64,000 nucleotides of DNA from Sipunculus nudus (GCA_026874595.1 CM049313.1:22617008-22681007), one strand, 5' to 3'. Counted from the first letter of the stretch, positions 47,511 through 59,548 are shown. Notes: a model not told the origin generated them from the letters alone. Translations and numbers: made by a program.

Positions 47511-49095
47511 TAGCTCAGCTGACCGAAAATAATCTGAGTTTTACAGTCACTCTTTGTCCGTCGGCCGTCCGTTAGCAGGGCACAAATCGTAACCGCTTGA
47601 TCTAGAAACTTCTAAATGAACGTGTATGGTGGTCCATTCAAAATATCCCTTGACTATCATTCTGACCTTTATTCTCTGAGTTACGGGGCTTATTCCAGAA
47701 TAATAAAATCGCATTCCAGAATAATAAAAAATCTGATACCAATGCTCCAGTATCTGAATGACGAATGCATTGATTGCCATGATTCTTTCAATGCATAGTG
47801 ATCATGGAGAGATTCATCATTTCCAGAAAACTGGTGGCGCGCCCTGTATTTTTCAACATTATACATATTATTTTCTCTATTTTGAGACCTGTAAATGAAA
47901 CAGGTCGTTTGTTAACAATTTTGCAAACTACGGGCTGAAAATATGATTTTGTTTACCCAGTGAGTCAGACAGTGTACAAGTTGTATCCATAAGTGTAAAA
48001 TCGTCATACGCATTATCCAGGGAGGTTCTGGGCCTAACTGAAAAAAAAGATGATGAGGACCAGTAGTCTGCGAGCAACTGGCAACACATATTTGGAGCAC
48101 CCAGACAATCCGGCATAGTCTATACAAATTGTATCAGCTTGCCCCAGAGTCGTTTTTCGTAACATCCAGGGAAGTGTTTTGCAAATCTGCATTGAAACCG
48201 TAAATTAGATCATGGTACCGTATACTCTTCGAGCTACTTGGCAAAACATGATTTGAAGCACACAGTAAGACAGGGTACAAAACCTTACTGTTCGCCTTAA
48301 ACCTTATAATATGACATCCAAGAATGGTCTTGGCCAGTCTCCTTTGAATCTTAAATAGGGTCACTTAGACCTATAGACTATGATAAAGTCAGATGGGCAC
48401 AAATCAATACGATTGGACCTAGAACATTCTAACTTAAACCGCAATTCAATTAAAATCCTACGCAAATCCTCTCCCAACACCTGATATAAGGTCATGATGA
48501 CACATATTCTCTGAGCTACTAGTTGAAAGCCTAATTTTTAGTCAGTGAGGGCACAAGTCTCATCTGTTGGATCTAGCAATGTCTTTCTTTTGTAATGGGA
48601 GGTAATTGTAAAGTCTCCTTGGATATATAAAATAAGGTCACTTTGACGTATATTATGATAAATATATTAAAGAACATGAATAGACCACCCTCTAATGCAG
48701 ATTTGCATTATTGGTTACAGCTGGACCTCATGTAAAAATTCCTTGGAAACCTGAATTAATGTCACTATGACCTCTGCTTTTGCGAGCTTTGTCAAAGAAC
48801 ATGATTTTAGCACCCTGTTAGGCAGACTGGCACAAACTGTAGCAGTTGCACGTATAGAGACTTTAGACTTAGCATCTGGTAAAATCTTCTCTGAAACTTT
48901 AAATATGGTCAATGTAACTTAATTTCTAATGACAATCAGCAAAAAGCATGATTTTGGACACCCTGGAAGTACTTCTACTCATTTTTCAAGCTTCCTTGTC
49001 AAAAATTTGTCACCAGATCATGACATCAATAAATAATGTATGTGTCACCTGTATGTCAAATTCAGTTGGGCGTCGTGGACTAAGAGAAACTTGTT
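47511..49095 (-). mobile_element. Tandem-module element, diverged, reverse
   Basis: It starts with TTTAGCTCAGCTGACCGAAA, CTTTGTCCGTCGGCCGTCCG and GGGCACAAATCGTAACCGCT. It continues as increasingly diverged modules (TTGGAAACCTGAATTAATGT near 48740) and ends with TTCAGTTGGGCGTCGTGGAC, a diverged copy of the GCTCAGCTGA/GGGTCA end. The first lectin exon begins nine bases after this edge. Confidence 0.6.
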
Positions 49096-49103
49096 TTGGA
49101 CAG

Positions 49104-49313
49104 GTTGCGCTCTCTGTCCCATGGACTGGCATGAGATGAACGGCCATTGCTACGTTTATCTGTCAGAAATAATGACCTTGGAAAACGCCAGAGCAGCGTG
49201 CGAGCTGCACAACAGCTCACTGATAAACATCGATGACGCAGAGGAAAACCGACAGGTGGCGCCACTAGTAGTTCAGCGTGAGACATGGCTCGGGGGATCA
49301 GACAATCTTGAAG
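49104..49313 (+). CDS. Lectin exon: domain 1, N-terminal half
   Basis: Acceptor TTGTTTTGGACAG, donor GAAG|GTCTGT. It encodes ALCPMDWHEMNGHCYVYLSE, NARAACELHNSSLINIDDAE and QRETWLGGSDNLE. The CP...W...G.CY start and WLGG are classical CTLD marks. The acceptor lies just inside non-repeat DNA beside a tandem-module element. Confidence 0.8.
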
Positions 49314-52300
49314 GTCTGTGTACACGTTTACCACACAAAATACGAACACTACCGTTGAAGCGGCCGGATCAATTTATATTCAATTTTTTTTATCTTAGGA
49401 ATATAATATTGTACATGCTCAGTGTACTTACCAAAAATTTTTACTTGATCTCTACCATACAACTTCTTTAATCCCTTCAAATATCCTTTTATCATTTTCT
49501 TTAACGATCCTTTAATTTTGAATTTAAAATTATTGTTCATATACCTGCGTTTTCATCAGTTTTCATTTTTATAGGTCCTGTGATTATTGTATACTAACCA
49601 TCCTTAGTTTCAACTCATTCTTACATGTTCATTTTGGTAGTATTTCTTATATCATTCTGACTGGATTATGTTAATATTTTATCATTATTATGTGTCTCTG
49701 CTTGAATATGCAAATCCACGTAAGTGGTGTTAACGTGTAGAGAGAAACATTTGTTTTCTTGTACCTCACCAGGACGCATACTTAAAGCGGTCTGAGGAAT
49801 CTGACGTCAATCACTAAAATAAATAATAAAGCTTGGATCATCTCTCATAATAGAGAGTATCAGCTGTTAAGTAATCATAAATATTTAAATGAAATGTAAG
49901 CAAAAAGGATATGATTTAGCATCTATAACACTGATACCTGAAAGCCAATACAGTGAAAATTCAAGGAACCAGTATTCTTTTATAAAAACAAAACCAAATT
50001 CACTATTGTTCTTGTTTATCACTAAATGTACTTGTTAAATTTCATATTTGCTTGGTCACATAAAGAAGGGAACTGGACATGGGCTGACGGCAGCCCTGTG
50101 GCGGACCTTGGCCAATGGTTTCATGGTGAACCAGATAATGGTACAGTTGGTCAAGACTGCATGACATTTACTGTAAGACGTGATGACTGGAATGATATAC
50201 GCTGTGATAGGCTGAGCAAATTCATTTGTGAAAAAGGTAAGAGGCTTCTATCTAACTGCAGAATGTCACATTATGGGTAAACACCCACACTTGTATAAAT
50301 CTTATAAACATAGGCCCCCCGGTTGCCATCATCTGTCTAAATAATTACATAATAATTATGGTTAAAAACTGCCATTTACCGATGACTCATGTGAAGGGGT
50401 GTTTATGGTAAGAGGTTTTCTCATAAGCAAGCCATATTTTCACAATTGTTATAAGAGATGTGTGTTATATTATCTTTTTAGAGAAAACGGGTAAATCATG
50501 TGGCCATGATGCAAACATGAATATATCAGAATACGAAGGACACTGCTATGCCCTTCATCACGTCAGAGAACGCTGGCACGACGCCAATCATACGTGTGTA
50601 CATAAATACGGAGGGTATCTGGTGAAAATCGAAAATGAAACGGAGAACAAGTGGTTATTTGACTTTATCGGCCCCGAGCCTCGCCCTGTCTACACTGGTG
50701 GCAACGACATCGATAAAGGTTAAAAAAAGACAGCATTCGTTAGAACCCGTTAAGGGTAAACATTCCTGTATTGGATACTATTTTTCTCCCGGATCCGATC
50801 CGCAGTTATTCCGACGATACCAACCTCGTCCCTCCGTAATTTTTCTTGAAAGTCGGTTGTGTGGTATTTGAGTTATCTAACAAACAAACAGATAAATACG
50901 GGTTTCTAACATACCATATTTTGAAAATACTTTACACTCTGCCCAGTATTCAAGAGAAGCTAGTATGCTGTTTGTTCAAAAGTTAAAGATGCAATTTACA
51001 ATAACGGCCTGCACAATGTACGTATGATAAATGAGATATTTACATATAATCTGATGACGTGGCACACACGATTTTCAGAAGGTTATGAAATTTAGCTCAC
51101 TGGTAGAGAATCGAAATAATGTTTCTAGATGATGTCCACGCTGATAGACAGATGTTAATGCATGTTTAGTATTAACCAGTATATAGTAAGTCTATTCTAC
51201 ATTTTTAAAGCAAAGGTCGCGTTATATTTGTTTGGATTCATTCTCCGTACCCACTGCTTGGATAGGCTGTATGTTTTGTCATCACAGAGCCAAGAATATG
51301 CCGTTTAAAAAGAGCGGGTAAGCTGCTGGAGTTCGCCATGTTTCCTGTGATTCATATTCACTGCCGGCTGTTGATGACGTAAAAAGGCGGCACCGGTGCT
51401 TTCTGTCTTTTTTGGCCAAATTTTTACAAGAACAAACTTATTCTGGAAGACATTTGGTTTGAGAAAACATTTCTCTTATCACACGACGAAACCTTTGGGG
51501 CTGAGCTCAATCAGTATTGGAATCTCTCTGTGCTGGAAGCGCCACCCATTAACCGCCATAATTAATTTCGGCACCTATGGCGGTCGTATAAGCAAAATGG
51601 CAGCCTTTTTTAAGCAGTGGATGAGTGGATTAAATTGTAACGTGATCGTAACTTGACCACAATTCATTTATTACAGAAGGCGTCTGGGTGTGGGCCGATG
51701 GGTCTCCAATGCAATACCAAGACTGGTCGCCCTACAGACGAGAGAACAGAATCATTAGCCAAAACTGTCTCTCTTTTTATGATAAGCACGACACGCGTTG
51801 GACTGATGATAACTGCCTGTTTATGAAATACCCGTTGTGTGAAATGGAACTTCAGTCTGTTGGTAAGGTAACCGGGTGAAAATTTTAAGTACGATTTTCA
51901 AAGCTATAAGGGAAGTTAAACGGAGTATTTAAAAGAATGTTTTGTTTTTGTTACACCAAAACTCAAACAACACATTGAATTTAAAACACGGTAACATACC
52001 TCACTTTGAAGCAATGGCATGGAAAAACAATACTGAAACAATATTGGAACAATATTGAAATTTAATAAACTATGATAAAAACTCGTATAACATTTATTAA
52101 TACTCTGAAACATTTAAGAAAATTGCTGAAAATAAAAAGTTGGTAATATTTTATTAATTTAAGACCGCTTGAACTCAATAGACAATGTTTTGAAAATTGT
52201 TTACAATTAACAATTATGAATAATTTATTTTCAAATTTGATCGACCACTCCTGTTAATATCACCCAAACTTTTGCTTGAATATATTTACAAAATGTTGGA

Positions 52301-52527
52301 ACATGTGACGATATTTTATTCTCCTTAATTCCCACGGAATATTCAAACAAATGATGAGGATTTTCGTAGTCATTGGTAATTAAACGGTTACATTTTCAGC
52401 GGAAACGACAACCTCTAAAGAAGAAGGAACATCCATCGAAGGATCGGAAAGTCCTCCCTCTTCTGGACGGAAAGGGTTCTGTTACATCATCAAGACGGCT
52501 TATGGATACACAATGCAGTGTGACTAG
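49104..52527 (+). CDS. Two-domain C-type lectin gene (5 exons seen)
   Basis: Five exons join in frame with all introns in phase 1: 49104-49313, 50066-50236, 50482-50718, 51677-51862 and 52400-52527. They encode two C-type lectin domains, each split by an intron at the same place (after WLGGSDNLE in domain 1 and TGGNDIDK in domain 2), then a Ser/Thr-rich tail. Domain 1 keeps EPD and WND, the Ca2+/sugar-site residues; domain 2 has lost the EPN-type loop and has WTDD. No transmembrane helix is seen. The signal-peptide exon is missing: the upstream DNA is repeats and the Helentron, so the 5' exons may lie further away or be lost. A sugar-recognition role (secreted, immune-type) follows from the family only. 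Confidence 0.8.
50066..50236 (+). CDS. Lectin exon: domain 1, C-terminal half
   Basis: Acceptor CACATAAAG, donor AAAAAG|GTAAGA. It encodes EGNWTWADGSPVADLGQW, FHGEPDNGTVGQDCMTF and RRDDWNDIRCDRLSKFICEK. EPD replaces the textbook EPN (mannose) or QPD (galactose) motif; WND is intact. Both C-terminal half cysteines are present. Confidence 0.85.
50482..50718 (+). CDS. Lectin exon: domain 2, N-terminal half
   Basis: Acceptor TTATCTTTTTAG, donor AAAG|GTTAAA (weak). It encodes KTGKSCGHDANMNISEYEGH, CYALHHVRERWHDANHTCVH and PRPVYTGGNDIDK. Several N-x-S/T glycosylation sites are visible (NIS, NHT, NET). Confidence 0.8.
51677..51862 (+). CDS. Lectin exon: domain 2, C-terminal half
   Basis: Acceptor CATTTATTACAG, donor GTTG|GTAAGG. 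It encodes EGVWVWADGSPMQYQDWSPY, RRENRIISQNCLSFYDKHDT and RWTDDNCLFMKYPLCEMEL. The loop that usually carries EPN/QPD is absent, so Ca2+-dependent sugar binding by this domain is doubtful; the fold cysteines remain. Confidence 0.85.
52400..52527 (+). CDS. Lectin exon: Ser/Thr-rich C-terminal tail
   Basis: Acceptor GGTTACATTTTCAG in phase 1. It encodes ETTTSKEEGTSIEGSESPPS, SGRKGFCYIIKTAYGYTMQC and D before TAG. It may be the true terminus or a stalk whose real donor was not recognised. An AATAAA lies at 53135, inside the hAT-like element that follows. Confidence 0.55.
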
Positions 52528-52598
52528 TTTATCCCACTATACAGCTAGACTTTTGCTAAATCCCAAAAATACCCGCAATTTAATCATTTTGTTACAAA

Positions 52599-53799
52599 TA
52601 GGGCTGAGCGATGCGTCAGTGCATTGCGATACGGTGAATCGCATTTTGCAGGCTTTTCATACAGTGATACTTTCGATATTTTTGTCAAACTGTATTTATT
52701 GTAGCTTGATGGACCATGCATATGATAACAGGTCTGTCCTAGGAACTTTGTACGTTTGCTCGATGGTTTATTGGTACAAATATTTTTACACAGGAAAACA
52801 AAGAGGAGTCGATCAGGGTCATTATAACTTTTTATTATTCATAAACATTATCTAATTTCATCTAATGAGGACTGCAGGTGTCACGTGTCGCAATAATTTT
52901 TATCAAACACGGCATCTTTGTGGCCTGGTACACGGCTTTTATTGTGCACACCGTCTATCCCTTTTTGTACGAAATCACAGTCAAGAATTCTCATATTGTC
53001 AAAATAGTTACACATGTGAGGCACAAAGAAACATTGATTTTACCTGTTTCCTTGATTACTCTTATTGATTAGTACATTTATATAAGTTCCTAAGAAGTAC
53101 ATTACAAAGTAATGTTAAAATATTTCCTGTTTGAAATAAAACGACCTGCATACACTCTTACGGTGTCATTATATGTATCGTGATAGTGAATTAAAAACAT
53201 ATCATATGTACATATTCACTAACAAGACAACACACGTATTTCTTGTAATTTGAAAAATGAAATATATATCAATACGCTAACACAAATCGCAATGTTATGC
53301 CATAAGAAATCTGTAGGGGATACCCAAAGCCCTACAGTTTAGGAAAAGCAGTAGATCGCTTGACATGCCGACTGTCTCTCCTATCACGAGTGCCCTCTGT
53401 GATTTCATTTCCTTTTAAATTTAAATCATATTATATCTGCAGATTACATCGCGTTTTTATGGTTTATATTCAAATCTTGTGAGATTTACAATTAACCAGA
53501 AAGGTATTTAAAGAATTACGAAAATCGTGATATATTTATTACATTAGCGTAATTGTTTATCTTAAAAACAAACAAATAACCAAGGTGCAACAGTTAATCA
53601 GACAAACGTTGGGGTCAGATACAAGTACCTAATGTAGCGTGTATACTGAGTGAGTCGCATATTTTTTGTTAAATATCTTGAGCAAGTAGGTAATAGTGTC
53701 AAATTTGTATCTGAAATAAACTCAACTGCATAATAATTTATTTTGTCATTATATTTAACATGATAGAAAATTATTGTTAATAATAATATTAATAATATC

Positions 53800-53853
<54 letters not shown>

Positions 53854-53947
53854 AACCATTAAAAGATTAACTCAATGAAAAATCGCAATACGCTGCACAA
53901 GTCGCAAAATATTGCATTACGAATTTTGTAGGCGATATCCAACCCTA
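52599..53947. mobile_element. Possible hAT-type element
   Basis: The left end reads TAGGGCTGAGCGATGCGTCA with GCGATACGGTGAATCGCA inward. The right end, in reverse complement, reads TAGGGTTGGATATCGCC with TATTGCGATT inward. The inverted repeat is short and imperfect and the flanks (GTTACAAA, TTATATAA) are not identical. It contains a (TA)n tract at 53803-53850. No transposase. Confidence 0.35.
53803..53850. repeat. (TA)n microsatellite
   Basis: An uninterrupted TA tract within the possible hAT-type element. Confidence 0.95.
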
Positions 53948-54187
53948 TTATATAACATAAATGCCTAATGTGAGACATTTAAACATTTATCTTGTAAGTC
54001 GGTTAAAATGGACAACGCGGGGAGTCTCCCCCAGTTTGATTTATATTAAAGCCGAACACAGGTCAGGTGATCAAGGAAAGTCCATCGTTACCTATTATTG
54101 GGTGCGTCGAGTGATTTGAAACTAGCAAGTTGTACCTCGTAAGTTTCAGTGTCACAGCTGTTATTGTTCTTGTATGTTTCAGTGTAA

Positions 54188-54361
54188 GGCCAAAAAAATA
54201 AAAGGTGTGGTTCTCAGGCACCGCCCGCGTCAATTTTTAACCCCCGCATCAAAACATTTTATCGGAGCATTCAAAAAAAAAGGTCAAAAATAAAATACCG
54301 CCCGCCCGAACCGATTTCTGAAAAAAAGTGCCTGAGAACCATACCTTATTTTTTTTTGGCC
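54188..54361. mobile_element. 174-bp MITE, PIF/Harbinger type
   Basis: Terminal inverted repeats of about 34 bp: left GGCCAAAAAAATAAAAGGTG then TGGTTCTCAGGCAC; right in reverse complement GGCCAAAAAAAAATAAGGTA then TGGTTCTCAGGCAC. The flanks are TAA on both sides (54185-54187 and 54362-54364). A 3-bp TAA/TTA target duplication is the PIF/Harbinger signature. The interior is GC-rich (CCGCCCGC...) without coding capacity. Confidence 0.85.
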
Positions 54362-54364
54362 TAA

Positions 54365-56990
54365 AATGTTAGCTATTTGACCAGTCAGGTCGCTGGGTGC
54401 AGAAACACCGATGTTGGGTTCACAGATAAATACTGCAATCTGGCGCGGTCTAGACTGGATTCCCCCTTGCGCGCATGGGTAAATCCCAGTCACATGACAG
54501 CCGAGTCTTGCTTGAGCGCGATATAAAGATAGCGCTTTCCACTTCTATTTACACACTATACAAAAAAATACTACGCTTGAAAATGAGTGATACCGCCCTA
54601 TCACCTAGTCCCAAACCGAAATGGAGCTCTGCAGATGTACATACTTAGATTAAGGTTAAGTGAACCTTATTCCACGTGCGTTTGTTGTATGATGGGAGGA
54701 TTTCATCCAGATCCCAGACTTTGTCCTGATTTTATTGGCCGGTACACGTGACATCAGGGACTATAGTTTTTTTAACAAATCTCAAAACCTCATGTTTTTA
54801 GTGGAAAAATATATAGAAAAAATGTTTTCCTCCTGAAATTAGGCTAATTTTATGTAAAATCTATATTAATATTTTTTTCATGATAATATAATGAGATTTG
54901 GAATACGTTTGCTTGACTTGAAGAACTATATAAGAGGGCATAGAAAAAATGGAGGCGGTTGCCTCCACCAAAAAAAAAGTTGCAAGCAAAAATCTTGGTT
55001 ATGTGAACACTATGATAGATTTTCAAGACAGTTTTATGCGACAAACATAAATGCAAGGCTCTGAGTGAAAAGTCTGTATCATTTATGCTGCATTCAGAAC
55101 CCTTCGTACTTACCGTATTCACGAGATGTATACGTGTTCGCCAAATTTCGGAAGTCATGATAACCCCTCGTGAAATGGAGAACTGACAGTGGAAACAATA
55201 TGGCGGCCTCCTAAAAACTTAAAGAAGCCTTGTCAACTATAAAGCATGTTAATTTAACACGAAAACTCGTTTTCTTTTTAAAATAAATCGGTACCTGCCA
55301 AAATATTGCCCTGAAACAGTTGCCTTACTCATGTGAGCGAGTGTTAAAGATAGTGGACCGCGCGATCACAGGCGTCAACATAAACACTAGGGATGCGCGA
55401 TATTATCGATATATCTGGATACGGTGCTTCGCATGTTGGGGATCGCGATATAGTTTCAAGTATCGGTATTTTTCGATATTTTGTAAAACGTAGCAGTAAA
55501 AATTATGGTTCTGTTACAAATTGAGACATATAATTGTGATTTAAGAGGTGTTATCTGAATCGTTTCATGGTGAATCGTTTCATGCTGTGATGTAGGACTC
55601 AAACCCAGTCTTGGACTCGGATGGTGATGGTCACTCGGACTCGGAGGTCAAGACTCAAGAAATTATGTCTGTGCGATCTCGAGTCCAGTAGAAAGACATC
55701 ACCTGAGATAGGGAAAGACGCCACAATACTCAGATATATACAAACGATTAACAGAATATTTCAAAATACAATTGCAATTGACATTTAAGTTACAAAGCAA
55801 GCGTTAATTACCGTTAAAAAAACATTTGATTATCTTGGATTTTCCTTTTTTTATGATTTTAATTTTAACTTGACTCGGAATTGTACTCAAACACATGAAT
55901 GCTTATTTGGACTCGAACCTAAAGTACTCGCACATGCACTTGGACTCGGAATAATTACTTGACTTTAAGGATAAAACTCCTTTGGCAAATCTAAATCTTA
56001 GAAATATAATTTAAACTATTCCTGCGAAACAAGCAGATATAACGCACGCATCTACACAATGCATTCTTAAATGTGACTAAATTAAAGTGTTTGATTGTTT
56101 AAAATCATTTATGTTTTCTGAAACCTCTGGATCTAGTATATGCGGTTTAATGTCGATGAGGCGGAAGTTAAATATGAATAAAAACTAAAGCGCGTGCTTG
56201 CTTTGAATGGTATGTGATACAAAACAAGTATTTATTTATCAAGAAGTACAAGCTTGATTTCTTAAAGTATGAACAACTTAGATTTAACTGTAAGACTTAA
56301 GGTTGAATACATAAGAGTCTGTTTACGGGAATGATAAGTGATTAAATATATATAATGTAAATTTTCATTAGGTCCTCGCTTGGTGCAGACCTCTGGTCCT
56401 CCACCTCTACAACACTACCGAACCCGAAGGAGTAAGGAGGAGTGCCTTGAATTAGTTATCATACCTATTTGTACAATCAGTGAAAAATAAATACAGTTTG
56501 CAAGAGTCTATATGTCGATATGTGACGTCTGTCACAACATACTATATATGAAGAGTAAAGTTGTAGAGGGTGGCCGTCGGAAAGACAATGGTGACTCAGT
56601 ATTGCTCCACTTGAGGGTCAAGGGTATTCAAATTATGCAGGGACTAGGGAATAGATATTGTCTGTTTATGAGGTCGGGACAGAATTCGTTTTCAGTTATT
56701 ATCACTACATGGGTTTTGTGATCAGAAAACACGGCTCGTAAAGAAACTTTCACACAGTTCTTCTGCAAGTGCTAACACGCAATCAGACACTATGCATTTA
56801 CGATTGAACCACAGCCTGTCACTCAATGCAGAATGCTTGAAGAGCTCTTTTATAAATTGATTTAAGTGGTTTATCCAGGAATTGGGTAGTAGAACTTTGT
56901 GAAGAAATGCAAAACAAAGCTCATGAACAATAATGTGTTAATACCAGTTTTGCTTTCATGTTCACTTAAGGTAAAATGTTCGGTTACTGG
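54365..56990. other. No gene recognised; transposon-end-like and CTCGGA motifs
   Basis: At 55387, ACTAGGGATGCGCGATATTA followed by TATCGATATATCTGGATACG looks like an hAT terminus, but its partner was not found. Between 55590 and 55965, (T/C)GGACTCGGA and ACTCGGAC motifs recur irregularly. 54600-55380 contains no supportable exon. Confidence 0.4.
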
Positions 56991-57639
56991 TGTTAGGGAA
57001 CCTAATTACAATAGATCACGTAGTCGTGACGAGCATAAATTTAGTTACGGTGATAAAAGAAAATCAGATTCCGCAACACAAAATGTACATCACCAGAGTG
57101 TCCAGATCCTAGGCTTTGATTTCTGGATACCACCACTGTCACAGCTCAACAAAGCCCTTTAACACAAATAATCCAGATGAACAGTTCATGTAAATCTTCT
57201 CAGAGAATAGTCCGATTCAAGCTCTAAAACAATCTGTTGTAATCCAACAGTGAAGTTCTTGTAATAATCCAAAAGAAAAACTGAACACCATCCGTATATA
57301 AAGTCTGTATAAAATCCTTAGAATATCCGTAAGTTCTGCAATTATCGGAAAGGTCCAAAAAAAGTCACACTCTTGCGTGTCCGCTGGTATTTTTTCTCTC
57401 TTCTGACTCTAAACACAGCCCCTTTTTATAGCTTTTTCACCTGAACTCCAGAAACTTCCATTTACAAGAACATTCCAAACAAAACATGGCACACGCGCCC
57501 ATAGCGCATTAACAGATCCAAAAATTCTAGAATACAACGAGCGCTGTGTCTCAACAGTACGGTTCCCATAGCAACTCCCAGGGCTTGAGCCTAACACGAA
57601 ACAGAACTCCAGGAGCACAATTAACAGATACAAGTAACA
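56991..57639 (-). repeat. 3' LTR of the Gmr1-like element
   Basis: In plus orientation it starts TGTTAGGGAACCTAATTAC and ends AGATACAAGTAACA. It shares many blocks with 62724-63133 (CGTGACGAGCATAAATTTAG-type, GAACATTCCAAA, CCATAGCAAC, AACAGATACA). It is longer (649 bp against 410 bp) and diverged from the other LTR, which points to an old insertion or a mosaic. Confidence 0.75.
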
Positions 57640-57648
57640 CTCCCCCTT
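57640..57648 (-). other. Polypurine tract
   Basis: On the minus strand AAGGGGGAG directly precedes TGTTACTTG of the 3' LTR, the usual place for plus-strand priming. Confidence 0.6.
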
Positions 57649-57789
57649 ATGTAAGAAAAATAAAAGTTTCTCTAAAAAAAAGCTTTCTTTTTGCGATCAC
57701 AATCACTAAATTTAACAACATTTCAAAACCATCTTTTTTACAACATTACATAAACATCTAGTTTACAACTTTTCATAAACATCTCGGTC

Positions 57790-58110
57790 AGCAAATAGTA
57801 AGTACATTGTTTTCCCTTTAATGTGCCTGATTTCAAACTTGTAAACTTCATCTCAACAATCTTTGATTTTTACACTTTACCTTGTTCATGAACGTGAGGG
57901 GATTGTGATCACTGAAGACAATGATAGGCTTGAATGAAGTAACATAAACTACAAAATGTTGTAATGCTAAAATCAAAGCCAAACATTCCTTTTCAACAGA
58001 GGAGTAGTTTTTCTGGTTTCCATTAAACTTTCTTGAAAAATAACAAATTGGATGACCTATGCCATCACTGCCTCCTTGTAACAACACAGCACCAAGATCA
58101 CTAGCATCTA
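57790..58110 (-). pseudogene. Gmr1-like RNase H fragment
   Basis: Minus strand: MLLQGGSDGIGHPICYFSRK, FNGNQKNYSSVEKECLALIL, ALQHFVVYVTSFKPIIVFSD, HNPLTFMN, and after a break FEIRHIKGKTMYLLFADRD. These match the RNase H region (YFSRKF, EKECLALI, SDHNPL, IRHIKG). The first part and the end are truncated, with frameshifts. Confidence 0.8.
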
Positions 58111-58259
58111 CAGATTACTTAAAGGGTTCAGAAGTCTGGAGCTACCTAAACTGGTGAAGTTTGCAGAATTGCTTTCAAATTCTGAAATGAATTTTCAAAC
58201 TGGAAACATACAAACTTCTGTTTCTACTGTAACAAATTAGTTAAAGGTTCAGCTGCAGC

Positions 58260-58705
58260 AGAAAAATTTGGACAAAACTTAGTAGTATCCAATCATACCA
58301 AGAAAACGCATTATTTCCTTTTTGTTTTCTGGTCTAGGAAATGCAGAAATAGCACCTATATAAGCATCAACAGTTTTTACTTGACCCTGTCCTACAATAT
58401 GACACAAAAACGTTACATGTGCATGACAATTAAGTAGATGGTCAGACGTGCTTTGCTGAGTCATTCGAAGAGGTCACGAAGAATTTGCAGATGTTTCTCC
58501 CAGGTGTCGCTGTACACGAAGAGGTCATCAATATATGCGTCGCAGCCCTCAATATCCTTGACAACCATATGGATTAGGCGCTGGAACGTGGCTGGCGAGT
58601 TATTCATGCCAAACGGCATAACTTTATACTGGTACAGTCCTCCCGGCGTCACAAATGCGGACACTTCTTTCGCTCGTTCTGTCAGCGGAACTAGCTAGAA
58701 TCCTT
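58260..58705 (-). pseudogene. Gmr1-like reverse transcriptase fragment
   Basis: Minus strand: FKFDLLKGF (stop where Trp is expected), LVPLTERAKEVSAFVTPGGL, YQYKVMPFGMNNSPATFQRL, CDAYIDDLFVYSDTWEKHLQ (YIDD is the catalytic YxDD box), and after a stretch of frame loss VGQGQVKTVDAYIGAISAFP and KKEIMRFLGMIGYY. The fingers upstream of FDLLKG are missing; the frame runs directly on from the integrase end (LLTPDR). Confidence 0.85.
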
Positions 58706-58713
58706 TTAGCAAG

Positions 58714-59548
58714 TCAAACTTGAAGCCTATCTGGTGTCAACAGTGTGTAATTGAAATCGCTGACTTTCCTGTCAACAATGTAAGGATCAAAATACCTAGC
58801 TTGCAGAGGTCTGCCAGGGACCGGTAATAAGGCAAGAACCTTTTCACCAGGCTCAAACGTTCTACTAACAGTGTGTTTGTCATACCTTGTTTTCATTTTA
58901 CTTTGTGCAGATTTTAAGTGGTTTAGTGCGAAAGTCTGAGACATACTGCAATAAACTAAGAGAATTAGGATTTTCACACAAGAGTTTTTCTTTAAGCAGT
59001 TTTAATGGACCTCGAACTGAGTGTCCTAAAACAAGTTCAAAGGGACTGAAACCCAAGGACAGGTGAAAGGATTTTCTGACAGCAAACAGCAATAGGTGGA
59101 TCCCTTCATCCCAGTCTTTCTGTGTGTCATAACAATAAGTCCAAATCATGTTTTTTAATGTCTGGTGAAAACGCTCGAGGGTGCTCTGACTTTCAGGATG
59201 GTATGGCGAAGAGCTGTACTGTTTTATACCTAGCTCAAGCATAACTTGCTGGAATAAGCCAGACATAAAATTAGACCCTTGGTCGGACTGGACGGATTTT
59301 GGTGATCCAAACATTGTAAAAAACTTGGTCAGAGCTTTGACAACACTTTTGGCATTAATTTTGCGCAATTGCATTCCCTCAGGCAACCTGGTAGATGCGC
59401 ACATAATTGTCACCAAGTATTTATGTAAAGATTTTGTTTTAGGCAGTGGTCCAACACAATCAACAATAATCCCACTAAATGGTTCCTCGAAAGCAGGAAT
59501 AGGCCAAAGTGGGGCTTTAGGAGGATTCTTGGGTTTGTAACATTTCAT
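58714..59548 (-). pseudogene. Gmr1-like integrase, catalytic and C-terminal parts
   Basis: Minus strand: PAFEEPFSGIIVDCVGPLPK (first Asp), SPKSVQSDQGSNFMSGLFQQ (second Asp), SSPYHPESQSTLERFHQTLK (Glu), LLLFAVRKSFHLSLGFSPFE and LVLGHSVRGPLKLLKEKLL. All three DD35E residues are visible. A frame change near 58900 leads to KMKTRYDKHTVSRTFEPGEK, VLALLPVPGRPLQARYFDPY and DFNYTLLTPDR. The N-terminal HHCC zinc finger is missing: the VSKDEM segment jumps to CYKPKNPPKAP at 59541. Confidence 0.85.

Noticed and set aside
54850-55158. 102-codon minus-strand frame
   Set aside because: No recognisable domain, low-complexity stretches, no splice context.
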